Of a stretch of DNA of 11,830 nt, positions 6,001-11,830 are shown piece by piece. The stretch is from JBDRLV01 sp043812755 (GTDB lineage Bacteria; Patescibacteriota; Patescibacteriia; UBA9934; GWF2-40-263). The notes under the pieces are model-generated. The model was not told the origin of the DNA, searched no databases, and worked only from the letters and a program-made list of their open reading frames with translations. The position numbers and the translations under genes were made by a program. The stretch lies in NCBI GenBank assembly GCA_043812755.1, contig JBDRLV010000031.1, positions 1 to 11,830 of the forward strand, in the 5' to 3' direction. Position 1 is the stretch's first letter. Each line of letters opens with the position of its first letter.

Positions 6001-6819
6001 TATGGCGTTGTTTACAATTCGATTAGCAAGGAACCAGTTGATTTGGCAATTGTTCGGTTGCGAAGAGTAAATGATAACAAACTCTTGAGCACGAGAGTAA
6101 CAGATAAAGGAGGAAGGTACTTTTTCTTAGTGCAAGCAGGGCAATACCAGATTGAAGTTACAAAGCCAGGATTTGTTTTTTCAAGTGAGTATCTTAAGGA
6201 AGTTACAGATGACAAGATATATATGGATGTTTATCACGGTGAGCCAATAGAAGTAACTGAAAACAATGCGGTCATTACAGCAAACATTCCAGTGGATCCT
6301 GTTCAGGTGCAAAATGGATTACATCCAAGAAAGAAGATGGCTATTCGGCTCCGAACGATTCAAAGATTTGTTGCTTTGGTTGGAGTGCTTGGGGCAATCG
6401 TGTTCGCAGTATTGAGGCCAACTGCTGTGGCTTTTGTCATGATTGCTGTTCAGTGCGGACTGTATTTATTAGTGCAAAGATTAACAATTGTTAAAAAACC
6501 AAAGAGCTGGGGAATTGTATACGATCGTCAAACTGGCAGACCTCTTTCAAATGTTGTCGCTCGCATTTTTGAACCTAAATATAACAAATTACTAGAAACC
6601 GCAGTTACAGATAGCAAAGGAAGGTATAGTTTCCTACTTGGGCCAGATATATTCTTCGCGACATTTGATAAAGATGGATTCAACAGACATGAAATACGCC
6701 CAATTGATTATCAGGGTGTTGATGAACCAACAGAGCTTTCAGCTGAGGTTCGTATGAATCCAAAAGCAGGCTCAACACAAACACAAAATACACAAACAAA
6801 AACGGATACAAAAAAATAA
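3067..6819 (+). CDS. Large membrane protein: Fn3 domains, seven Cys-rich repeats, CarboxypepD_reg-like domains
   Basis: The 1250-aa protein starts at GTG; the reading gives a signal peptide (SRKIWSTAIAVIFSM, cleavage probably after AFA near residue 30), and no in-frame alternative lies in the 7-base gap. In order: an exported beta domain (about 31-197); three Fn3-like domains (about 204-295, 296-388, 389-487); seven Cys repeats (495-667); a region with a helical segment (about 690-798); a carboxypeptidase-regulatory-like domain (about 800-900); hydrophobic segments 937-956 and 957-972, then RRKRKG; a second such domain (about 978-1070); a hydrophobic pair 1101-1116 and 1119-1136; a third domain (about 1148-1235); and a polar TQTQNTQTKTDTKK-like tail. 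Fn3 and Cys modules suggest protein or glycan contact outside the cell, with the C-terminal part in the membrane. No enzyme motif was found. A role as scaffold for the fibre encoded next is inference. Confidence 0.85.
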   Translation: MSRISRKIWSTAIAVIFSMTIIVVVPAFASTVTSANDYASTLQAGQSSNHKVIFTTPNGATEGETIAIEFSSSFDTSTITEDDVDISDDGTDLTTATDCSGTEQASVTVAADAVTITLCAGDGGAIASASEVIIEIGTNATSSGTGANQITNPSGISTQYVSIAGTFSDLGSIVLPIGSDDSISIIAHVTASSPPDDTDRRDRIAPNIFNVAVSMITGTSALVTWDTDESADSKLDYGETVAYEIGGRIDTSMSFDHAIRLIDLEPGTEYHFEVRSADLAGNEGVSGDYTFITIDEEGPLIYDVEVVDITYTSARITWKTNEPADGVVEYGLTDAFDQSLLETEDYIEEHSLTLTELSQGTPYFFQIKAMDPSLNEVVSEVYSFTTEINLAPANVSNLQVTPSNQQNVLTWVNPEGDDLAGVVVTVCTDEFPDGPYDTDCEIVMNDFVEIFTHSGLSNGTTYYYGVFVYDSALQFSSGALGSGTPYAEDEDFEYCGNGICSETESADSCPEDCIIDDIVCGDGACTLPETAEICPADCSEPVNFCGDNYCAEDEDIVSCPADCAGDDIGFCGDGSCLAPETYSTCPADCTYSDEGPVCGNNICEFLETPDSCPLDCRGEVLDECGNGVCSFLESPTSCPTDCTEGGPVCGDGFCSETETEQSCPIDCGAYQPPEDVTPITGGGRIPSTEVEFYVANRLIQLIQKQQTLQALPIKSIYAQLLARNITKEVKRVELLIGSDLYLMAPNFSQRSAYGNIRMSALLEDAYIADVSAPASIGSNVLAVRIFYTDSTMQLIPFVLKVLPDGVVFEERDGVQLPVAGATITLLEAIGDLQVWDGSPTGQYNPVSTTSNGKFSWYVYNNNYSVMAQKSGYEEVQVMTDVVNNIVNPILRLVEVEDEARGEGIFVPFTDALTTMNSALNGVRAIPEVQQAAKISVPTLAVVTVASGIMLALAFDFIPFLQYIFSAPILFFWRRKRKGYGVVYNSISKEPVDLAIVRLRRVNDNKLLSTRVTDKGGRYFFLVQAGQYQIEVTKPGFVFSSEYLKEVTDDKIYMDVYHGEPIEVTENNAVITANIPVDPVQVQNGLHPRKKMAIRLRTIQRFVALVGVLGAIVFAVLRPTAVAFVMIAVQCGLYLLVQRLTIVKKPKSWGIVYDRQTGRPLSNVVARIFEPKYNKLLETAVTDSKGRYSFLLGPDIFFATFDKDGFNRHEIRPIDYQGVDEPTELSAEVRMNPKAGSTQTQNTQTKTDTKK
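4549..5067 (+). repeat. Seven 19-residue Cys-rich repeats within the 1250-aa protein
   Basis: Residues 495-667 carry seven copies of the pattern CGDGxCxxxETxxxCPxDC, each with four cysteines, 28 in all, joined by acidic linkers of variable length. Copies begin CGNGIC, CGDGAC, CGDNYC, CGDGSC, CGNNIC, CGNGVC and CGDGFC. The even number of Cys per unit and the extracellular position suggest two disulfides per repeat. Similar repeats are common in exported proteins of CPR bacteria and some archaea. No function is established from sequence. Confidence 0.9.
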
Positions 6820-6823
6820 ATAT

Positions 6824-9800
6824 ATGGTGAGGGGGCTTTCCCAAAACAAAAACAAAACAACCAAGGTATTGAGAACAATGCTCATTGCTTTGGTTATTTT
6901 TGCATCCTCACTAAATTTTTCAGCACTCACTGCACTTGCTGCTGCATCTCCAACAAATATCATCACCTACCAAGGGCGCTTGTTAAATAGTAATGGAGTT
7001 CCTATTTCAAATACTTCCAGAAGTATGGAATTTCGTGTTTATGATGCAGTGTCTGGCGGGACATGTCTTTGGTCAAACTCATCGTCTGATTGTGACACGA
7101 ATACTCCTGCATCAACTGTTGCGCGAACAGTCAGCCTAACAGACGGTTTATTTACAGAATATCTTGGTGACACTGGAGCCACTGTTGCTTATTCTTCAAT
7201 TCCTGATTCCTTATTTGCTGATAATGCTGATACATATTTAGAAGTAGAAGTTGAAGGTGAGCTTCTTACACCACGAAAAAGAATAAGCGCAGTTGCATAT
7301 TCGCTTAACTCTCAAACATTAGATGGAAGAGATTCAACATACTTTACAGATTTAATTACTGCAAAAACTCTTGATCAGGCTTATGATGCAACAGGCACAG
7401 GTGCAGGACGCATTGTTACTGTTGATGGTGGTGCAGTTCAGTTAAACAGCGGGCAGGAGTTTGACGAAGCTTTGGAAATTGCTGTATCAGATAACGGTGG
7501 CGGAATAATTATTACAAATTCTGGGACAGGTTTTTCATTATTGGTTGATTCAGGGGATACAACATTTGATGAAGATGTTGTCGTTGGTGGAGCTACATCA
7601 AGGACGTCATCTTTAACAAATGCATCATTCACCTTAGGTGGTAATGATCTGTTTGTAGCAGGCGATGTTGGAGTTGGTTCTTCTGTTTATACAGAGACAT
7701 CCTTTATTGTAGGAGATGCAACAACACTTAATATTACTTCCTTAACTTTTGATGGTGCAGGAAAAATTACATCTGACACAACAAATTCACTTACCCTAGA
7801 CTCTGGTACAAAAGGAGATGTAAATCTTGGAACAGGCAACAATGCAAAAACAGTCAACATTGGAACAGGCACCGCAGGAAATACTCTTAATTTGGGTACA
7901 GACAATACAGTTGCAGATACTATTACAATCGGTTCTGCTCTTGATAATCTTGATTTGGCTGGTGAGGATATTGCACTCACTTCAGCGGACGACATTCATT
8001 TATTATCAAGTAGTGCTGGTGGCATATTTAATATAGGCACAGGAACAGCAGGATATGTATTTAACATTGGAACCGATGATACAACAACAGATGATATAAA
8101 CATTGGTACAGCTCTTGATGATGTTGATATCACAGGTGCTTCACAGATTCTTGCAGGCACTGGTGATGCTCTTACAATCACCGCAAATGCTGCTTCGACT
8201 TGGTCAACATCAGCAGGTGCATTAACTCTTACTTCAGCGGCAGCTTCTACTTGGTCAACATCAGCAGGTCTTTTAACCCTTCAAGGCGCAGCTGGTATAA
8301 CTGTAGATTCTAATGCAGGCAACCTCACACTGGATGCAGCAACTGGGTCAGATGTGATCGTAACACTTGGTGGCGGAGCAGGAGATGATTTTATTGTTGA
8401 TACAAATACATTTGTTGTTGAGAGTGATAATAATCGAGTAGGTATTGGAACAGCAAGCCCGTCTGCTCCACTGGATATAATTGTTAACAATTCATTAACA
8501 TCTGCAACTGCGCGTGTTCTGCAACAAGGAGCAGGTGATTCATTCATACGTTTGAGTGTTATTGGTCAAGATTGGGCAATAGGTATTGATAATTCAGCTT
8601 CTGATGAATTTGTAATTGCAAGTACCCTTGGTGTAGGTGGTTCAAAAATAGTACAGATTGTCCCATCAGGACAATTCAGTATTAATCCAGCCACTGACTT
8701 GAATGTTGATTCAGGAGTGCTTGTTGTTGAAGCAGATGATGATCAGGTTGGTATAAATATAGCAGAGCCATTAGGTGCGCTTCATGTAACAGGCGATGAG
8801 GTTCGGATTGGGGATGCAGGAACATTAGATTATGCAGATGGGGACGGCGATCTTTATGTTGAAGCCGATCTTGAGGTGGATGGTACTATTTATGCCTTAG
8901 ATTTTACATGTTCAGGTGTTGATTGTCTTGATTTTACAGAGTTTGAAGACATACTAAATTTAGATGCTTCTACTTCCATTCTTTTTGATACTTATGATTT
9001 TACTTATAATCTAGACTCTTCAGGCGATTTCATTATCCAAGATAACGGAAACGCCTATTTAACTTTTGCTGATGACGATACAGTCACCTATACATCAGAT
9101 CTTGCTACATCCAATGCAGTTACTTTTACAGGGAATTCTTTAACAACAGCAGATCTTATGCAACTTTCTGCTACTAATACTGGTGCAGGAGATGTGTTGC
9201 AGATTACAGGAGGTACTACAACAAGTGCTGACAATTTTGCTATTAATGTTACAGCAGGCGATGTATATTTTGCAGATGATGTGTTTATTGGTGCAGCATC
9301 AGAGACAATGAGTAATTCAGGATTTATTTTGGGTGGTGATGATTTGTTTGTAGCTGGAATGGTAGGTATTGAGGGTATGATTTATTCAGACACTGGGCTG
9401 ACTGTTGGAGCCTCAACAGTTTATGGAGACGGTTCAATTGCAACAACAGCAGTGACATCAGGCTTAAGTGTTGATGTTTCAGCTGCAGCAGGAGACATTA
9501 CTTTTACGCTTGGTGGTGCTACGGGTGATGATTTTATTGTTGACACAACAACATTTGTTGTTGAGAGTGATAATGATCATATAGGAATGGGAATAGCAGC
9601 CCCAGGAACAAATTTGGAGATTTATGAAGACAACACACATACAGCACCAGCCCTTCGGATAACACAAGCTGGAACTGGGGACTCTGCAATCCGATTCGGT
9701 GTAAGCACAGAAGATTGGTCAATTGGTATTGATAATTCTTCAAGCGATGCTTTTAGAATAGTTGATGGCACAACATTAATATCTGCTTCACCTGCTGTTG

Positions 9801-11830
9801 AGATTATTCCATCAGGACAGTTTAGCATTAATCCAGCAACGGATTTGAATGTTGATTCAGGGGTACTTGTTGTTGAGGCAGATGACAATCAGGTTGGTAT
9901 TGGAACAGCAAATCCAACTGCAGATTTTCATGTTGTTTCAGATGAAACAACTGGTACTGGCATGACCGTCGTTGCAGATTCTGTTACAGGAGGAAAAGCC
10001 CTAGACATTTCTGCTGATGCGTTGACATCAGGCTCTGGACTGTATGTGCAATCCAGAAGTAATGAAATATCTTCTGGCCATGTTTTGTATATACAAAAAT
10101 ATCCATTAACTGCAACAGAAACTACTGTAACTGGTGATACTGCCCACTTTGAAGACTTTACAGTATATTCAACGGCAGTTACTTCGCCTAATTTGGCTTC
10201 AAATATTATTGATGCAGTCAGATCAGTATCAACATCAGGCACTTTTGCAAGCACTTTGTCTGTTACAGGTGCATTGGCAAGATTTTATGATACTTATTCT
10301 GAGGGGGCAGGAACCATTACTTCATCAGCTGATGTAATTCAAATTACACAAGCAGGAACAGTAAATACTGGTTCAGCACTAAATGTCACAACAGCAGGAA
10401 CAGGGCTTGCACTGCGAGTAAATGACAATGGGACATTAAATGACACCACCGCATTTGTTGTTGATGATGATGGGTCAGTTGGTATCGGAGATATTTCACC
10501 TGACGCAGCGCTTGACATTGACCATGTAGATGAAAGTTCAAACAGCGAAGAGATCATATTGCTCTCTGATGCTTTTACACAAACTATAACCAGTGCAGTT
10601 ACAAACGCTCGTTTTAATAAATTTATAGCTCCAACACTTACTGCAGCTTCAGCTCAAACTGTTACAAATGCAGCTACTTTATATATTGATGCTGCTCCAA
10701 CAGCAGGAGGTTCTGTTACTATTACAAACAACTACGCTTTATGGGTTGATGCAGGAAATGCGAGGTTTGATGGTTCAATTACAGCTGCTGGAATGACAAT
10801 GACAAGTAACTTTGACCTTGATGGATACAACTTAATTTTAGACACAGATGGTGACACAGCAATTATCAATGACCGCGATGGTGGTGTAGCAGATGATGAA
10901 TTTGATATACAAATTGCAGGAGCTGTTGATTTTACTTTTTCTGCAAACTTATTAACCGCAGCTTCAGGTAGCTCGCTAACTGTTGCAGATGGCGTAACAA
11001 CACTCAATTATTCTTCTGCAGGAACAATCCTTGATATCAATGGAACCGCTACCGCATACGTAACAGGCGTTGGTCTCGTTGATCTTGTTTCATCTGGTGC
11101 GATTACTGGTGTAGATACAGAAGAAATGGTTGATATGAGAATTGCTCCTACGAATATCATGACTGATCCTGCCAGCGGAACATTTAGAAGAACTGGTCTT
11201 GCTGTTGATATGACAGGAATAAGTGTGGTAGCCGATGGTGGCAATATTCAATCAACAGGATTGGTTGTTTCAAGTAGTGGAGATCCTGTTTTGTCGTTAG
11301 ATCTAGCATTTTTCTTTTCAAACTCTGGAGAAACCACAACTTTTTTACTCAATGAAGCAGGTGTACTAAATTATAATGTTGGTGATATTGGCGCTGTTTT
11401 TCAGATAGCTGGTTCTGCATCTGGTTATAGTAATGGAATGGGGTTATTTGAAGTTGCAAGGTCAGGTTCATTTACTGTTGCAGCAGGAGAATCTTCATTA
11501 GATGTTCATGTCGCACCGTCAGGTACTTATACTGAAGCAGCGAGTTCTACAAGTGGATATTATGGTCAAAACATTGACCTTTCAGGTGCAATATTCACAC
11601 CAGGAACAGGAGAAGGAACAACTGCCGCATTAAGACTAATTGCAGGTTCAGGCTGGGATACAAACTATGCTTTGTTAGTAGAAGCAGGGACATCAGTACT
11701 AGATGGTGATTTAATAGTAGGAGGCTCAACATCAAGATCAGAAACAATGGAAAACGCAGGTTTTACTTTGGGTGGAGATGATCTGTTTGTAGCAGGCATG
11801 GCTGGTATTGAAGGAAATGTTTACACAGAT
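6824..11830 (+). CDS. Giant repetitive fibre-like secreted protein, 3' end beyond window
   Basis: The frame from ATG 6824 is open to the last base: 1669 codons, no stop. It starts with a signal peptide (KNKTTKVLRTMLIALVIF, cleavage probably after residue 41-42, LAA). Residues 47-175 form a domain starting IITYQGRLLNSNGVPI and ending RKRISAVAYSLNSQTLDG, a head-like module seen before fibre repeats in many bacterial and phage proteins. The rest is a beta-rich repeat region rich in T, A, G, D and V. It contains five VGIGTxxP-like motifs (residues 539, 642, 920, 1024, 1219) typical of tail-fibre/S74-type proteins, three LGGDDLFVAG modules and a displaced duplication of about 400 bases. Only four cysteines were counted (81, 90, 696, 701). 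Whether it ends in an S74 chaperone or an anchor cannot be seen. The start is four bases after the previous stop, with no Shine-Dalgarno; ATG 6878 is an alternative. Probable adhesin or stalk. Confidence 0.85.
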   Translation, partial: MVRGLSQNKNKTTKVLRTMLIALVIFASSLNFSALTALAAASPTNIITYQGRLLNSNGVPISNTSRSMEFRVYDAVSGGTCLWSNSSSDCDTNTPASTVARTVSLTDGLFTEYLGDTGATVAYSSIPDSLFADNADTYLEVEVEGELLTPRKRISAVAYSLNSQTLDGRDSTYFTDLITAKTLDQAYDATGTGAGRIVTVDGGAVQLNSGQEFDEALEIAVSDNGGGIIITNSGTGFSLLVDSGDTTFDEDVVVGGATSRTSSLTNASFTLGGNDLFVAGDVGVGSSVYTETSFIVGDATTLNITSLTFDGAGKITSDTTNSLTLDSGTKGDVNLGTGNNAKTVNIGTGTAGNTLNLGTDNTVADTITIGSALDNLDLAGEDIALTSADDIHLLSSSAGGIFNIGTGTAGYVFNIGTDDTTTDDINIGTALDDVDITGASQILAGTGDALTITANAASTWSTSAGALTLTSAAASTWSTSAGLLTLQGAAGITVDSNAGNLTLDAATGSDVIVTLGGGAGDDFIVDTNTFVVESDNNRVGIGTASPSAPLDIIVNNSLTSATARVLQQGAGDSFIRLSVIGQDWAIGIDNSASDEFVIASTLGVGGSKIVQIVPSGQFSINPATDLNVDSGVLVVEADDDQVGINIAEPLGALHVTGDEVRIGDAGTLDYADGDGDLYVEADLEVDGTIYALDFTCSGVDCLDFTEFEDILNLDASTSILFDTYDFTYNLDSSGDFIIQDNGNAYLTFADDDTVTYTSDLATSNAVTFTGNSLTTADLMQLSATNTGAGDVLQITGGTTTSADNFAINVTAGDVYFADDVFIGAASETMSNSGFILGGDDLFVAGMVGIEGMIYSDTGLTVGASTVYGDGSIATTAVTSGLSVDVSAAAGDITFTLGGATGDDFIVDTTTFVVESDNDHIGMGIAAPGTNLEIYEDNTHTAPALRITQAGTGDSAIRFGVSTEDWSIGIDNSSSDAFRIVDGTTLISASPAVEIIPSGQFSINPATDLNVDSGVLVVEADDNQVGIGTANPTADFHVVSDETTGTGMTVVADSVTGGKALDISADALTSGSGLYVQSRSNEISSGHVLYIQKYPLTATETTVTGDTAHFEDFTVYSTAVTSPNLASNIIDAVRSVSTSGTFASTLSVTGALARFYDTYSEGAGTITSSADVIQITQAGTVNTGSALNVTTAGTGLALRVNDNGTLNDTTAFVVDDDGSVGIGDISPDAALDIDHVDESSNSEEIILLSDAFTQTITSAVTNARFNKFIAPTLTAASAQTVTNAATLYIDAAPTAGGSVTITNNYALWVDAGNARFDGSITAAGMTMTSNFDLDGYNLILDTDGDTAIINDRDGGVADDEFDIQIAGAVDFTFSANLLTAASGSSLTVADGVTTLNYSSAGTILDINGTATAYVTGVGLVDLVSSGAITGVDTEEMVDMRIAPTNIMTDPASGTFRRTGLAVDMTGISVVADGGNIQSTGLVVSSSGDPVLSLDLAFFFSNSGETTTFLLNEAGVLNYNVGDIGAVFQIAGSASGYSNGMGLFEVARSGSFTVAAGESSLDVHVAPSGTYTEAASSTSGYYGQNIDLSGAIFTPGTGEGTTAALRLIAGSGWDTNYALLVEAGTSVLDGDLIVGGSTSRSETMENAGFTLGGDDLFVAGMAGIEGNVYTD
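7583..7696 (+). repeat. LGGDDLFVAG module, copy 1
   Basis: Residues 254-291 of the fibre protein contain VVGGATSRTSSLTNASF followed by LGGNDLFVAGDVGVG and VYTE. It is the most diverged of three copies (the others are at 9287 and 11717) and may mark the start of a large structural block. Confidence 0.8.
7859..8140 (+). repeat. Two tandem IGTGTAG...IG.ALD repeats, 174-base period
   Basis: The fibre protein reads IGTGTAGNTLNLGTDNT then ADTITIGSALDNLDLAG from 7859, and IGTGTAGYVFNIGTDDT then TDDINIGTALDDVDITG from 8033. The offset is 58 codons. A shorter LGTGNNAKTVN just upstream looks like a partial unit. These look like rungs of a beta-helical shaft. Confidence 0.75.
8189..8290 (+). repeat. 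Two tandem 51-base units (STWSTSAG)
   Basis: Two 17-codon units, AASTWSTSAGALTLTSA and AASTWSTSAGLLTLQGA, follow each other directly at 8189-8239 and 8240-8290. The nucleotide match is very high over the central TGGTCAACATCAGCAGGT, which suggests a recent duplication by slippage or unequal recombination. Confidence 0.85.
8366..8770 (+). repeat. Displaced duplication, copy A
   Basis: This block of the fibre gene runs from LGGGAGDDFIVDTNTFVVESD through a VGIGTASP motif, DWAIGIDNSASDEF, PSGQFSINPATDLNVDSG and LVVEADDDQVGI. The same order recurs at 9509-9916, 1143-1146 bases downstream. Conservation is strongest at the two ends and lower in between. Confidence 0.85.
9287..9391 (+). repeat. LGGDDLFVAG module, copy 2
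   Basis: Residues 822-856 of the fibre protein read IGAASETMSNSGFI, LGGDDLFVAGMVGIEG and MIYSD. This copy is closer to copy 3 (11717) than to copy 1 (7583). It lies 118 bases before duplication copy B. Confidence 0.85.
9509..9916 (+). repeat. Displaced duplication, copy B
   Basis: This block matches 8366-8770 in order: LGGATGDDFIVDTTTFVVESD, an IGMGIAAP variant, DWSIGIDNSSSDAF, PSGQFSINPATDLNVDSG and LVVEADDNQVGIGTANP. The offset changes from 1143 to 1146 bases along the block, so small in-frame indels have occurred since the duplication. Confidence 0.85.
11717..11830 (+). repeat. LGGDDLFVAG module, copy 3 (cut by window end)
   Basis: The last codons read VGGSTSRSETMENAGFT, LGGDDLFVAGMAGIEG and NVYTD. 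This combines the SR start of copy 1 with the ETM/GIEG form of copy 2. Because the module is followed by long sequence after copies 1 and 2, the protein probably continues well beyond the window. Confidence 0.85.

Noticed and set aside
7438..11244. Many minus-strand open frames and a few plus-strand ones (for example 7827-8036) inside the fibre gene
   Set aside because: They are by-products of the biased Ala/Thr/Gly/Asp codons of the fibre frame, which is open without a stop over 5007 bases. None has a domain, start signal or promoter.
1..11830. TGA read as glycine (Gracilibacteria/Absconditabacteria code)
   Set aside because: TGA ends the HD gene and the first surface gene at sensible C-termini, and glycine is encoded throughout by GGN.

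Overview
The window looks like a piece of a small, AT-rich bacterial genome of the Candidate Phyla Radiation (Patescibacteria) type. This is inferred from protein style, not from a marker gene. Most of the DNA encodes large exported beta-rich, low-complexity proteins with repeated Ala/Thr/Gly/Asp, cysteine repeats of the CGDGxCxxxETxxxCPxDC kind, and carboxypeptidase-regulatory-like domains. Two genes end in TGA and glycine is encoded by GGN, so the code looks standard rather than TGA=Gly.

Region 1 (1-1121): an AT-rich leader with a TTGACA box and a 14-bp palindrome precedes a soluble HD-domain phosphohydrolase of the YpgQ/YedJ type (195-857). Eight bases after its stop lies the most unusual object here, a tRNA-Ala(UGC)-like gene (866-1002). 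Its D-loop and T-loop are each interrupted by a 30-nt insert made of two abutting 15-nt hairpins. Cutting out both inserts (883-912 and 952-981) restores a 77-nt tRNA with canonical D-loop, anticodon loop and T-loop. The two inserts differ at stem positions by compensatory changes. An intrinsic terminator (1095-1121) closes this unit.

Region 2 (1122-11830): a nested palindrome overlaps a strong promoter (TTGACT, 17 bp, TGATATAAT). Four same-strand genes follow with gaps of only 1, 7 and 4 bases, so they are probably one operon. All four begin with signal peptides: a 304-aa secreted beta-protein; a 302-aa protein of DUF916/WxLIP-like build with a C-terminal membrane anchor; a 1250-aa membrane protein with three Fn3-like domains, seven Cys-rich repeats and three carboxypeptidase-regulatory-like domains; and a giant fibre-like protein (at least 1669 aa) that runs off the window. 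I read that last frame codon by codon from 6824 to 11830 and found no stop.

Taken together, region 2 reads as a cell-surface or adhesion locus: a long repetitive fibre, a membrane-embedded multidomain partner, an anchored beta-domain protein and a small secreted protein. The functional roles are inference. The repeats, open frames, signal peptides and hairpins are read directly from the sequence.
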